DNA from: Bacteroidota bacterium
GTDB taxonomy: Bacteria > Bacteroidota > Bacteroidia > Bacteroidales > Tenuifilaceae
Reading direction: 5' to 3'
NCBI GenBank assembly: GCA_029560875.1
Contig: JAKQKB010000055.1
Span: forward strand, 62,001 to 126,000
DNA: 64,000 nucleotides
Shown here piece by piece: positions 16,915 through 25,086 of the stretch. A program made the translations under genes and the position numbers. Under the pieces are notes generated by a model that was not told the DNA's origin, searched no databases, and saw only the letters and a program-made list of their open reading frames with translations. Within the stretch, counting starts at the first letter, position 1. Every line of letters starts with the position of its first letter.

Positions 16915-16922
16915 CAAATATA
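16915..16922 (-). promoter_or_regulatory. -7 box of the OmpA-family lipoprotein gene
   Basis: The minus strand reads TATATTTG, a full TAnnTTTG match, 21 bases upstream of the ATG. A TTTG on the same strand lies 25 bases further up (16951-16948), slightly beyond the normal spacing. Confidence 0.5.
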
Positions 16923-17017
16923 TAAATATTCACATCAGAAAAACTCACAAAAAGCTAATTATAATTAACAAAATCCGAATAGTTATAAATAACCCCTTCA
17001 ATATTTAGAACGTATAA

Positions 17018-17025
17018 TATCTTTG
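17018..17025 (+). promoter_or_regulatory. -7 box of dxs
   Basis: TATCTTTG matches TAnnTTTG, 55 bases before the dxs ATG. The -33 region has no clear TTTG. Confidence 0.5.
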
Positions 17026-17080
17026 CACATGTAACATTTTTGTATTTTTATTGTTCTAAATTGAAGTGAAAACTGGAAGT

Positions 17081-19000
17081 ATGAGCGGTAATTACAAACT
17101 ACTTGATGGTATTAACTCGCCAGAGGACCTAAAGAAGTTGAAACTTGACGACCTTGAATTGCTGAGCACCGAGCTTCGCCAATTCATTATCGACGTTGTT
17201 TCAACCAATCCAGGTCATTTTGGTGCCAGCTTGGGTGTTGTTGAGCTTACGGTTGCTCTTCACTATGTTTTCAATACTCCGTATGATAGAATTATTTGGG
17301 ATGTGGGGCATCAGGCCTATGGCCATAAAATCCTTACAGGACGCAAAGATGTTTTTCATACCAACCGTAAGTATAAAGGAATAAGCGGTTTCCCAAAGCG
17401 TGAAGAAAGCCCTTACGATGCATTCGGCGTAGGACACTCATCCACATCAATTTCTGCGGCGCTGGGTATGTCCATTGCCTCAGGAATGAAAATGGAGCCA
17501 CGACAAGTTGTTGCCGTTATTGGCGATGGTGCTCTCACAGGCGGTATGGCCTTTGAGGGGTTGAACCACGGGGGTAGTATAAAATCGAACCTACTGGTTA
17601 TCCTAAACGACAACAATATCTCTATAGACCCAAGTGTTGGTGCACTAAAAGAGTACTTGCTCGATATTACCACATCAAAAACATACAACAAGCTTAAAAC
17701 AGAGGTCTGGGATTTACTTGGCAAAATTGATAAGCTTGCACCCAAAACCCGTTCCGTTATTCAGAAAATGGAAAATGCTGTTAAAGCAGCATTGCTTAAG
17801 CAGAGTAACATGTTCGAGTCCATGGGTTTCCGTTACTTTGGCCCCGTTGATGGTCACGATGTGGTTTACCTTGCCAAAGTTCTGGATGATTTAAAGGATA
17901 TTCCTGGCCCAAAACTTTTACACTGCATTACAGTTAAAGGAAAAGGTTATTCTCCTGCCGAGGAGAACCAAACAATGTTCCATGCTCCTGGACTGTTCAA
18001 TAAAACAACTGGCGAAAGAATTGTAGTTACAAGCGATAAACCCACACCGCCTAAATACCAGGATGTATTCGGCGAAACATTGGTTGAACTTGCCGAAAAG
18101 AACGATAAAATTGTAGGTATTACTCCTGCTATGGCAAGTGGTTGCTCCATGAATATCTTAATGGAGAAGATGCCCAAAAAGGCGTTTGATGTTGGAATTG
18201 CTGAGCAGCACGCCGTAACATTCTCGGCCGGATTGGCTGCCGAGGGACTTGTTCCGTTCTGCAATATCTACTCAACCTTTATGCAACGTGCCTACGACCA
18301 AGTAATTCACGATGTCGCATTGCAAAACTTACAGGTTGTTTTCTGTCTCGACCGTGGAGGCTTGGTAGGCGACGATGGTGCTACGCACCACGGGGCATTC
18401 GACATTGCCTATATGCGTTCCATCCCGAACATTACCGTTACAGCACCAATGAACGAGGAGGAACTGCGCAATATGATGTACACCGCCCAACTCGAAGGTA
18501 TGGGGCCATTCTCTATTCGCTACCCACGCGGCAATGGGGTTATGGTAGATTGGCGCAAACCATTCAAAAAACTTGAAATTGGCAAAGCCAACGTTTTGCG
18601 CAATGGAAATGATATAGCGATTCTGACCATTGGTCATATTGGAAACTTGGCTGCAAAAGCCGCCGATATGCTTGAGGCCGATGGAATAAGCGTTTACCAC
18701 GCCGATATGCGCTTTGTAAAACCAATCGATACCGATGTGCTAAAATTCGTTGGCGAAAACTTTAAGACCGTAGTAACCGTTGAGGATGGCTGCTTGCCTG
18801 GCGGTTTTGGAAGCGCTGCATTGGAATGGCTGAACGATGCAGGCTATGCAATTAGGGTTATTCGCCTTGGAATCCCCGATAGTTTTATTGAGCACGGAAC
18901 TCAGCAACAACTCTATGCGGATTGCGGCTACGATATTGAGAATATCTACCAAACTGCAAAGATGTACTCTCCAAAGAAAGTCAACATGAGAGTGAGTTAA
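17081..19000 (+). CDS. dxs: 1-deoxy-D-xylulose-5-phosphate synthase
   Basis: First step of the methylerythritol phosphate route to isoprenoids: condenses pyruvate and glyceraldehyde-3-phosphate using thiamine diphosphate. From ATG 17081 it is 639 residues; a GTG 15 bases upstream is the longer alternative. Hallmarks: HxGAS-type opening (NPGHFGASLGVVEL), thiamine-binding VIGDGALTGGMAFEGLNHGG (split 145-165), the FDVGIAEQHAVTFSAGLA glutamate block, DRGGLVGDDGATHHG, and C-terminal TVEDGCLPGGFGSA. All domains are intact. Single gene with its own -7 box, followed by tRNA-Leu. Confidence 0.96.
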   Translation: MSGNYKLLDGINSPEDLKKLKLDDLELLSTELRQFIIDVVSTNPGHFGASLGVVELTVALHYVFNTPYDRIIWDVGHQAYGHKILTGRKDVFHTNRKYKGISGFPKREESPYDAFGVGHSSTSISAALGMSIASGMKMEPRQVVAVIGDGALTGGMAFEGLNHGGSIKSNLLVILNDNNISIDPSVGALKEYLLDITTSKTYNKLKTEVWDLLGKIDKLAPKTRSVIQKMENAVKAALLKQSNMFESMGFRYFGPVDGHDVVYLAKVLDDLKDIPGPKLLHCITVKGKGYSPAEENQTMFHAPGLFNKTTGERIVVTSDKPTPPKYQDVFGETLVELAEKNDKIVGITPAMASGCSMNILMEKMPKKAFDVGIAEQHAVTFSAGLAAEGLVPFCNIYSTFMQRAYDQVIHDVALQNLQVVFCLDRGGLVGDDGATHHGAFDIAYMRSIPNITVTAPMNEEELRNMMYTAQLEGMGPFSIRYPRGNGVMVDWRKPFKKLEIGKANVLRNGNDIAILTIGHIGNLAAKAADMLEADGISVYHADMRFVKPIDTDVLKFVGENFKTVVTVEDGCLPGGFGSAALEWLNDAGYAIRVIRLGIPDSFIEHGTQQQLYADCGYDIENIYQTAKMYSPKKVNMRVS

Positions 19001-19047
19001 TGGGAGAATAAGTTATTAGAATAATTGGGGGTTTCAATTTTCGCAAA

Positions 19048-19082
19048 TTTGTTGTTGGTTTAAAATAAACTTTATATCTTCG
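19048..19082 (+). promoter_or_regulatory. Candidate promoter of tRNA-Leu(CAA)
   Basis: TTTG at 19048-19051 and TATCTTCG at 19075-19082 (one mismatch), separated by 23 bases, at the upper limit of spacing. Confidence 0.4.
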
Positions 19083-19107
19083 CACCCCGAAAGTTCATTC
19101 AAATTTT

Positions 19108-19191
19108 GCCCGGATGGCGGAATTGGTAGACGCGCTGGTCTCAAACACCAGTGAGCTCACCCTCGTGCCGGTTCGATCCCGGCTCCGGGTA
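19108..19191 (+). tRNA. tRNA-Leu (anticodon CAA)
   Basis: 84 nt with a class II variable arm. Acceptor GCCCGGA pairs with TCCGGGT, anticodon stem CTGGT/ACCAG with loop CTCAAAC places CAA at 19142-19144, and the T arm is GCCGG-TTCGATC-CCGGC. No encoded CCA. Confidence 0.96.
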
Positions 19192-19196
19192 CAACG

Positions 19197-19223
19197 CAAA
19201 AGCCCTCGTTACGAGGGCTTTTG
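19197..19223 (+). terminator. Terminator of tRNA-Leu(CAA)
   Basis: CAAAAGCCCTCGT followed almost at once by ACGAGGGCTTTTG, a perfect palindrome with a T run, 5 bases after the tRNA. It also can stop leftward transcription of the 19246 gene. Confidence 0.9.
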
Positions 19224-19245
19224 TCATTTATAGAGGTTTGTGTAT

Positions 19246-19671
19246 TTAACTGTTTCTTGCTTCAACTCTTAACCATTTATTTCTACCAATGGTTAGTGTT
19301 CCAACTAGGAAAACCAAAAGCAGAACAAGCACTGCAATGCCAATGTTTTTAGTTAATGGGCTATTACCTGTGAATATTATAATTCCCACAACTGGAAATA
19401 ATCCAATAATAAAAGGCATTCGCCTATTTAAAAACTCACTTCCGATTATTGATATTGTGGAGTTTGGCTCAATGTTACTTATGTTGATTTTTGTACTTCC
19501 ACACCAATGCGTTTTGGCATATAACTGTTCGTTTTCTAACTCTGTGGGTATTTCAATGCTCTTTTCTTCACCGTTTTTTAGATTGGCTATTTTATTCTTT
19601 CCAACAAATAACTCGTAAGTACAATGCTTGTTGAAATTTTCGTGGGGACGTTTGATTTTTAATGTTTTCAT
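19246..19671 (-). CDS. Small membrane protein, unknown function
   Basis: 141 residues from ATG. Residues 1-80 look like a soluble beta-rich domain without a signal peptide (IKRPHENFNKHCTYELFVG, KNGEEKSIEIP), followed by two hydrophobic helices (about 87-104 and 110-127) and a short basic tail. The N-terminal part somewhat resembles ligand-free PEGA-type beta folds, but that is weak. No recognisable family. It sits alone beside tRNA-Leu and the 348-base gap, a position where foreign genes often enter. Confidence 0.55.
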   Translation of the reverse strand: MKTLKIKRPHENFNKHCTYELFVGKNKIANLKNGEEKSIEIPTELENEQLYAKTHWCGSTKINISNIEPNSTISIIGSEFLNRRMPFIIGLFPVVGIIIFTGNSPLTKNIGIAVLVLLLVFLVGTLTIGRNKWLRVEARNS

Positions 19672-20019
19672 TATGTAACATTTAAGACAATAAAGAATAT
19701 TCTTAGTAATTGCTAATACTGGCTAATTCAACTCGAAAGTAATAATAATTTTCTATTTTTCATCGCTCAAGTTCTGCAGAAGACGCAAATAAATAAACTA
19801 CGTTCGCTTATAAAGCACCTTAGTTGGCTGCACCTACACAAAAACTCTCCAGCGTGGTGTAGCCACCTGAAAACGTTAAATTTTTCTTGTTGTTTTTTTT
19901 GACGTTTTCAAGTCCTCCTGTCGACGGACGTTAGAAAGTATTTGCTCCGTTAGCATTCGTCTTATGAAGAGTGCGGTATTATAATATCAAAACAGCATTT
20001 AAAAACAAATGAGTTTTAC
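19672..20019. other. 348-base gap with inverted repeats, no gene seen
   Basis: Two hairpin-forming pairs are visible: TGGCTGCACC (19825-19834) with GGTGTAGCCA (19856-19865), one mismatch; and TGAAAACGT (19868-19876) with ACGTTTTCA (19902-19910), perfect. There is a short palindrome AAGAATATTCTT near 19691-19702. No open frame with coding character, no tRNA and no promoter with both boxes was found. It may be the remnant of an inserted element. Confidence 0.4.
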
Positions 20020-21453
20020 CTATTTTCGACCAACCTTGCGTTTAGCCCTATCGTCCCATTGCCAGTAACAACCACAGCCACTACCGCTCGATATTTTCAT
20101 CTGTTTTTTGCGCTCGGAGCAACCAAAAAACATATTGAATCCAAACCTAAGGTTTGCATTACGGGCCTTTTCGGGGTAGAATGCAACCATAACGTTATCG
20201 GACATCATATAAAACTGAAACTTTTCGGTTCCCCAGCCAAAGCCCAACCCTACATTAAGAAACGAGCCATTCATTATGGAGTAGTTTAGCGCCACTGAGC
20301 TACCCTTTTTGCTGTAAGCCATAGCTGTTGCAGTAAAACCAATAATAGGCCTACCAGGATACCACTCGCTACGCACCAAACCTCCTACCTTTACCCTATC
20401 GGCAATTGGGTAGGTTCCGCCAAAGTAAACCTTTGGATTAAGAAAAGTTATAAAGCCCTTTTGTTTAGCCTTAAACTGAAGTTGATTCTCGAGCGAATCG
20501 GTTAGTTCATTAATGTAATCATCAGGATTGGCAAGGTCAGTGGCATCGGCTCCACTGTATGCGAAACTTCCCTTATTCTCCAACCGTGTGGTTTGCTTAT
20601 GCCACCATATCAACCCTAAATCCAAAACGCTACCGCTCCAAGTAATATCGTTGCGTTTCCAAATAAATCCCAAATCGGCAGCCAGGCCCTGATTTCCAAA
20701 GTTCAGCAAGAAACTCATTGGCGAAAATCCATCGGGTGTAACGCCTGTAACATTACCCTGAGCATCGGTTGAAACGCTAACCGGGTATGCAATATCTATT
20801 TTCGGGTTCCATTCGCCGTAAAGGTTATGTGTTAGGGCATCACCCTCAACCTTAATGGGCTTTCGACGTGTAAATACACCACCCAAGCCAAACAGAACCT
20901 TAGCGTGTGCTCCAACGGTTAAATCTTGGTCAACCACCCTTGAGTAACCAAACGAGAACTCCCGGTAGTACATAGCATTAACACCAGGGTTACGGGTTTT
21001 AAGCCCATCGCCCAAGTACTGGGTGTTGCCATCGATAAACATTGAGAGTAGTTTTTTCGATGCAAAAATCTTTGTTTCAATCCTCTCGGTCCATGCAAAG
21101 CTGAAGTACTGTTTGTTGTCGTACATAAATCCAAACGAAACTGGGGTGTAATGAACCTCGCCCGATACAAAATCCCAACTGTGCATTTTGGAAACTAGGG
21201 CATTTAAATCCAGATTCGAAGAGCCATTGGCTATTGTACTATACGAGAACGCTGTGGAGTTAAAGTTTAGGTGCAACGACGATAGCAATGGCAACCCCAC
21301 GTACTGCTGGCAATTTATTTGAACGGCGGGGTTTATGAAATTTGATTGAGGGACGTTGTGCATCAGGAATAAGGTGTGGTCCTGCTGTGCCACCAGCGCA
21401 TTGTGCGCGATAACCATTATAAAAACTAAAATTGCAACCTTAAGCACCCGCAT
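20020..21453 (-). CDS. DUF5723-type outer-membrane beta-barrel
   Basis: 477 residues with signal peptide (VAILVFIMVIAHNALVAQ). The first mature segment FLMHNVPQSNFINPAV and the strand pattern with many Gly-Phe-Tyr alternations match the DUF5723 family of Bacteroidota outer-membrane proteins, related in appearance to PorP/SprF barrels. The barrel ends around LRFGFNMFF, but a Cys-rich basic tail follows (CSERKKQM, then SGSGCGCYWQW), which is unusual after the last strand. The function of the family is not established. Three bases separate it from the lipoprotein gene upstream, so the two form an operon. Confidence 0.75.
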   Translation of the reverse strand: MRVLKVAILVFIMVIAHNALVAQQDHTLFLMHNVPQSNFINPAVQINCQQYVGLPLLSSLHLNFNSTAFSYSTIANGSSNLDLNALVSKMHSWDFVSGEVHYTPVSFGFMYDNKQYFSFAWTERIETKIFASKKLLSMFIDGNTQYLGDGLKTRNPGVNAMYYREFSFGYSRVVDQDLTVGAHAKVLFGLGGVFTRRKPIKVEGDALTHNLYGEWNPKIDIAYPVSVSTDAQGNVTGVTPDGFSPMSFLLNFGNQGLAADLGFIWKRNDITWSGSVLDLGLIWWHKQTTRLENKGSFAYSGADATDLANPDDYINELTDSLENQLQFKAKQKGFITFLNPKVYFGGTYPIADRVKVGGLVRSEWYPGRPIIGFTATAMAYSKKGSSVALNYSIMNGSFLNVGLGFGWGTEKFQFYMMSDNVMVAFYPEKARNANLRFGFNMFFGCSERKKQMKISSGSGCGCYWQWDDRAKRKVGRK

Positions 21454-21456
21454 AAA

Positions 21457-22104
21457 CTATTTACTTGAATAGACAAAATCAACCCTTGCCGCCACTTGAA
21501 TCTTCAGTCCATAAAGGTTAAAGTAATTTGCATTCTCTGGGGTAATAGCATCCTCGGTAATTTCCAATCCGCTGTAAATAACAACATAGTGGCTGTTAGC
21601 CAATAAATCAATCCGCTCCCTAGCAAGGTCAACCCTAAACGACTCGAACCTGTTGGAAACTACACCATCAAAAACTGTAGCGGCAGGGATTTCAGCCCTC
21701 GGAATATAAAGCGAATCGATAACAGTATAGCCTCCATCTAAAAAGTAAATTTGGGCAAAGCAGCGCATTGGATAGCTGTTCCACACATTAGTGCGAATCA
21801 TAAAATACTCTATCATCTCGGCTTTGCTATATATCTCCTGAATATTAAAGGCAACCGTATCGGCATAAAAAGCAAATTCGTACTTTGCCCAATCGGGAAC
21901 ATCCTCGGTTAGGTTGATTGTAGGCAATCCGAGTGTAAAAAAATTGGTTGTGGACTTTACCTCCGTTATCCCAACGGGGAAAGAATACGACGGAGTCACT
22001 GTAACCCCATTGGGCATAGGTTCAATATTCCTAGTGCAGTTTACCAGAAAAAATCCTAAAAAGCATAAGAATAACAGCGTATTTCTGTTCCTCAAAATTA
22101 TCAC
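21457..22104 (-). CDS. Predicted lipoprotein, partner of the DUF5723 barrel
   Basis: 215 residues. The signal sequence LLFLCFLGFFLVNC fits a lipobox with Cys about 23, so the protein is probably membrane-anchored by lipid. The rest is beta-rich (ITEVKSTTNFFTLG, RFESFRVDLARERIDLL) without a motif that I recognise. The start is GTG; a TTG three codons on is the only nearby alternative. The three-base gap to the DUF5723 gene suggests the pair acts together at the outer membrane. Confidence 0.65.
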   Translation of the reverse strand: MIILRNRNTLLFLCFLGFFLVNCTRNIEPMPNGVTVTPSYSFPVGITEVKSTTNFFTLGLPTINLTEDVPDWAKYEFAFYADTVAFNIQEIYSKAEMIEYFMIRTNVWNSYPMRCFAQIYFLDGGYTVIDSLYIPRAEIPAATVFDGVVSNRFESFRVDLARERIDLLANSHYVVIYSGLEITEDAITPENANYFNLYGLKIQVAARVDFVYSSK

Positions 22105-22159
22105 TCAGATAAAATTATGAAGTAAGTTACAACATAATTAGGACATAACATATCAAGAA

Positions 22160-22867
22160 CTACAAAGAGTGCATTTTATTATACTCACGCTCCAATAGTT
22201 CTCGTGTTATTGGTCGGCCATGAGCAGGTAGGAATAGCGTGCAGTTTGTTTTCAGCAACTTGCCCCAACTGTCAATTAGTGTTTTTACATCGTCGGCAAA
22301 AGGCGGAAATACTGAGTTGCTGAAGATTCCAAAAAGGGCATCGCCTACAATTACAACTTCATTGTCCACAATAACGCTAATTGAGCCTATAGAATGTCCG
22401 GGTGTTGAGATAACCCTAATGTTGGCATCCTCTACATTCAAGACCATTTCGTCGAGTACAAGCAACTCCGGACGAAAGTGCTTGAACTTTAGCTTATACC
22501 TAAAGCAATGATTTCCTAAAAAAGAGATAACCCTAGAGAATCGGTTTGTGCCTTTGGGTGCAGGGGAAAAACCACGCAAGGCAAACTCTTCCTCAGCATT
22601 TCCAAGAATTATCCTATACCCCTGCTCTTCCGATAATCGCTCGGCATTCTGGCAATGGTCAAAATGGGTATGGGTTAAAATTAGGTATCGGTCGGCTTGC
22701 AATGAGTTCGATACTTTTGCAATTCTTCTTAATAGCCTACGATACCCAAGTTTTTTCCCTGTATCAACAAGAATAAGAGTGCTTTTCAATGGAATGAGGT
22801 AGCAGTTACACCTACCAAATAATACCCTGTAAATACTGATTCCATTGCTTGTTGACCAGCGTTTCAT
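22160..22867 (-). CDS. MBL-fold hydrolase
   Basis: About 235 residues from ATG 22867; the longer TTG start at 22918 would overlap the upstream gene by 41 bases. Zinc motif THTHFDHCQN (HxHxDH), then STPGHSIGSIS (second His), VIVGDALFG (bridging Asp) and LPAHGRPI (last His) are all present, so the enzyme should be catalytically competent. It has no signal peptide. It belongs to the broad glyoxalase-II/lactonase-like group; substrate unknown. It starts 10 bases after the 22878-25079 gene and is likely co-transcribed with it. Confidence 0.82.
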   Translation of the reverse strand: MKRWSTSNGISIYRVLFGRCNCYLIPLKSTLILVDTGKKLGYRRLLRRIAKVSNSLQADRYLILTHTHFDHCQNAERLSEEQGYRIILGNAEEEFALRGFSPAPKGTNRFSRVISFLGNHCFRYKLKFKHFRPELLVLDEMVLNVEDANIRVISTPGHSIGSISVIVDNEVVIVGDALFGIFSNSVFPPFADDVKTLIDSWGKLLKTNCTLFLPAHGRPITRELLEREYNKMHSL

Positions 22868-22877
22868 TGAGTGAAAC

Positions 22878-25079
22878 CTAAAAGTTTGAGTAAATAACGT
22901 CTCCTTTATTATTGACAATCAGGTAAACCAGTTTTTCGCTCGATGCACTTTGCCCAATCAGGTTGATTTCGTTGCTCGATATGCTAAAGACTTTAGAGAT
23001 TGAGTACGAGTTAACTGATTTTACTGGGATTAGTTTCTCAACCCGTCCATCGCTAGAATTTATAACTGCAATTAGATGAGCAAAGACACCTGAGGAGTTT
23101 GCTACAACACCCAATTTATCGTCGGTGTACGACTGGTAATTAACAAACGCCAACACTTTACCCTCCGAGTTAACTACATCTACCAAATTACCTGTTGCGG
23201 GTATTACTGCCTTCCAAATAGCATTTCCTGCGGAATCGACCTGTGTTAGGCTAATTGAATTGAATATATTATCGGCCCACTCGGTGGGTTCGCCAAATCC
23301 CAGAATGGCATTCTGGGTAATCTCATCGAACTGTAAAAAGCAAGGCGACGATGTTTCCTCTATAGTTTTTTTGAAAGTAACGCCACTCTTAGAATCAACC
23401 CTTACGTAAGTGTTGATATTACCAGCAGTGGTTTTTGCGTTTACTAAAGCAACACTGCCATTATCAAAGCCATCAACCAACTTGGCGCAATCGCCATTCT
23501 CCATATTGGGCAATCCAACCTCGCGAACCCACTCAACAGCTTTACTGGAATCCACCTTGGCCACAAATGCAATTGGCTTTTTTGTGGGTTTATTCAAATA
23601 GCCACTCACATACTGCGGATTACCTTTCAGGTACGAAACGTTGTAAACAACAAAAGGCTCATTGGTTTTATCGCCAACAAATGCAAAGTTAGGTTGCAAA
23701 GGAACTCTCTGCCTGCCAACAGCATATCCAAAACTAGATTTTTGAAGTTGTTCTTTATTAAGATAACTTTTCAACCTCAAAAAATTATCGCTCATCAATG
23801 CTACAACTAAATCATTCTCGGATTTCACAAAACCTTTTAGTCCATCAAAACCATTGTAGTACTTAATAAAGAAATCTTTGTGGTTCAAAACCTTCTCGGA
23901 GTCGATATTTGCAACAAGATTGCCCAATGAAGAAACTACATTCTTATGCTCCACGCTTAAGCGATGATAGTACCTCAACTTTCTGTTCATCATAACGGAA
24001 CTACTATCGGCTGGATTATTTAACGATGATTTGCTGCTTATTAGTAAATCCTGATATGTATTATGATACTCAAAAAGATTTCGCACAATGGAATTGTTAT
24101 CGTACTTGCCTAAGCGAAACAAGAAAAACTCGTCGAACGATTTGAATCGTTCATTTGGCGAAAGAGTATCAACCAAACCTAACTTCCTACGATTGGACAA
24201 AAACAAATCCTGAATGCTTGCTATTTCCTTCCTTAGCGGCACAATATCTTTACCGTATGTATCCTTAAATTTTGCCACCCATTTTCCGTAGTCCCATACA
24301 AAAAAGTTATTAACCAAAAAGTCGCTATTCGTGATACCATCTAGTCTAAAAGTCTCTATTGGCTTTACAGCGTACTGTTGCTTATAGTTCCCAACCGGAA
24401 ATTTTGAAATTAAACTTTGATAAACTTTAAAAGTGTCGATACTATTCGAATATTGAATATTGAGAGAATCGAGCAGTTTTAGAAAATCCGTATCGGCTTT
24501 CAACAATGCCTCGTTTAGGTTTCTATAATCAACATTAATATCATTGAAAATTTGAACGCATGTATTGTAGTACCCCTTTGATTTTTCCAATGCACTATAA
24601 ATAAGCGCCACGGTATCTTTATAACTTTTACAGTAACTCAATCTTTTTTGAAGAAATGCCACAGCATCCTCCTGCTCTATTTTTTTTCCAGACTGAGGGG
24701 TTAACAAATTAGCATAGTACTCCCTATTTCTACGAACATCACCATCCTTTAGATAAACTGTAAATAGATTGTAAAACAAAACCGCATTGTTCGACCAATA
24801 GTTAGCCTGCTCAAAATCCCGTAAAGGGTCTATTTCCTTCAACTTCTGCTCACAAACATTGCCTAACTGAATGTAAGTATTCGAAAAGAAAGGGTTTTGC
24901 TGCTGAAAAGCTAGCAGTTGTGTGTATGCCTGATTCGGATTCAACGTTGATAGCCGTTCATACAAATCGTCATAACGAATCTCCTGCGAAAAAGCCATTT
25001 TAGTGGTTCCCCATATAATAGAAAGAATGAGAACTAATATTAATCGGACTCCTTTATTTGACTGATGCATAACTCTCAT
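22878..25079 (-). CDS. Large secreted protein with TPR-like N-terminus, unknown
   Basis: About 733 residues from ATG 25079 (a second ATG follows at 25070). The longest frame begins 51 bases earlier inside the upstream gene and is not supported. A signal peptide (LILVLILSIIWGTTKMAFSQ) is followed by a helical region of about 350 residues that looks like degenerate TPR units (LSTLNPNQAYTQLLAFQQQ, NNAVLFYNLFTVYL). From about residue 500 it becomes beta-rich with repeated xVxSxxGxV strands, suggesting a propeller-like or beta-sandwich part. I do not recognise the family. It sits 7 bases after the OmpA-PD40 gene, so the two are translated together. Confidence 0.65.
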   Translation of the reverse strand: MRVMHQSNKGVRLILVLILSIIWGTTKMAFSQEIRYDDLYERLSTLNPNQAYTQLLAFQQQNPFFSNTYIQLGNVCEQKLKEIDPLRDFEQANYWSNNAVLFYNLFTVYLKDGDVRRNREYYANLLTPQSGKKIEQEDAVAFLQKRLSYCKSYKDTVALIYSALEKSKGYYNTCVQIFNDINVDYRNLNEALLKADTDFLKLLDSLNIQYSNSIDTFKVYQSLISKFPVGNYKQQYAVKPIETFRLDGITNSDFLVNNFFVWDYGKWVAKFKDTYGKDIVPLRKEIASIQDLFLSNRRKLGLVDTLSPNERFKSFDEFFLFRLGKYDNNSIVRNLFEYHNTYQDLLISSKSSLNNPADSSSVMMNRKLRYYHRLSVEHKNVVSSLGNLVANIDSEKVLNHKDFFIKYYNGFDGLKGFVKSENDLVVALMSDNFLRLKSYLNKEQLQKSSFGYAVGRQRVPLQPNFAFVGDKTNEPFVVYNVSYLKGNPQYVSGYLNKPTKKPIAFVAKVDSSKAVEWVREVGLPNMENGDCAKLVDGFDNGSVALVNAKTTAGNINTYVRVDSKSGVTFKKTIEETSSPCFLQFDEITQNAILGFGEPTEWADNIFNSISLTQVDSAGNAIWKAVIPATGNLVDVVNSEGKVLAFVNYQSYTDDKLGVVANSSGVFAHLIAVINSSDGRVEKLIPVKSVNSYSISKVFSISSNEINLIGQSASSEKLVYLIVNNKGDVIYSNF

Positions 25080-25086
25080 TTTAAAA

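Noticed and set aside
16894..16917. TTG start of the OmpA-family gene
   Set aside because: It lies inside a TATATTTG promoter box; the ATG at 16893 gives a proper lipoprotein signal.
19726..19881. Possible integron attC site
   Set aside because: ATTCAAC and GTTAAAT fit the core-site rules loosely, but the inner L boxes do not pair and no integrase or cassette is present.
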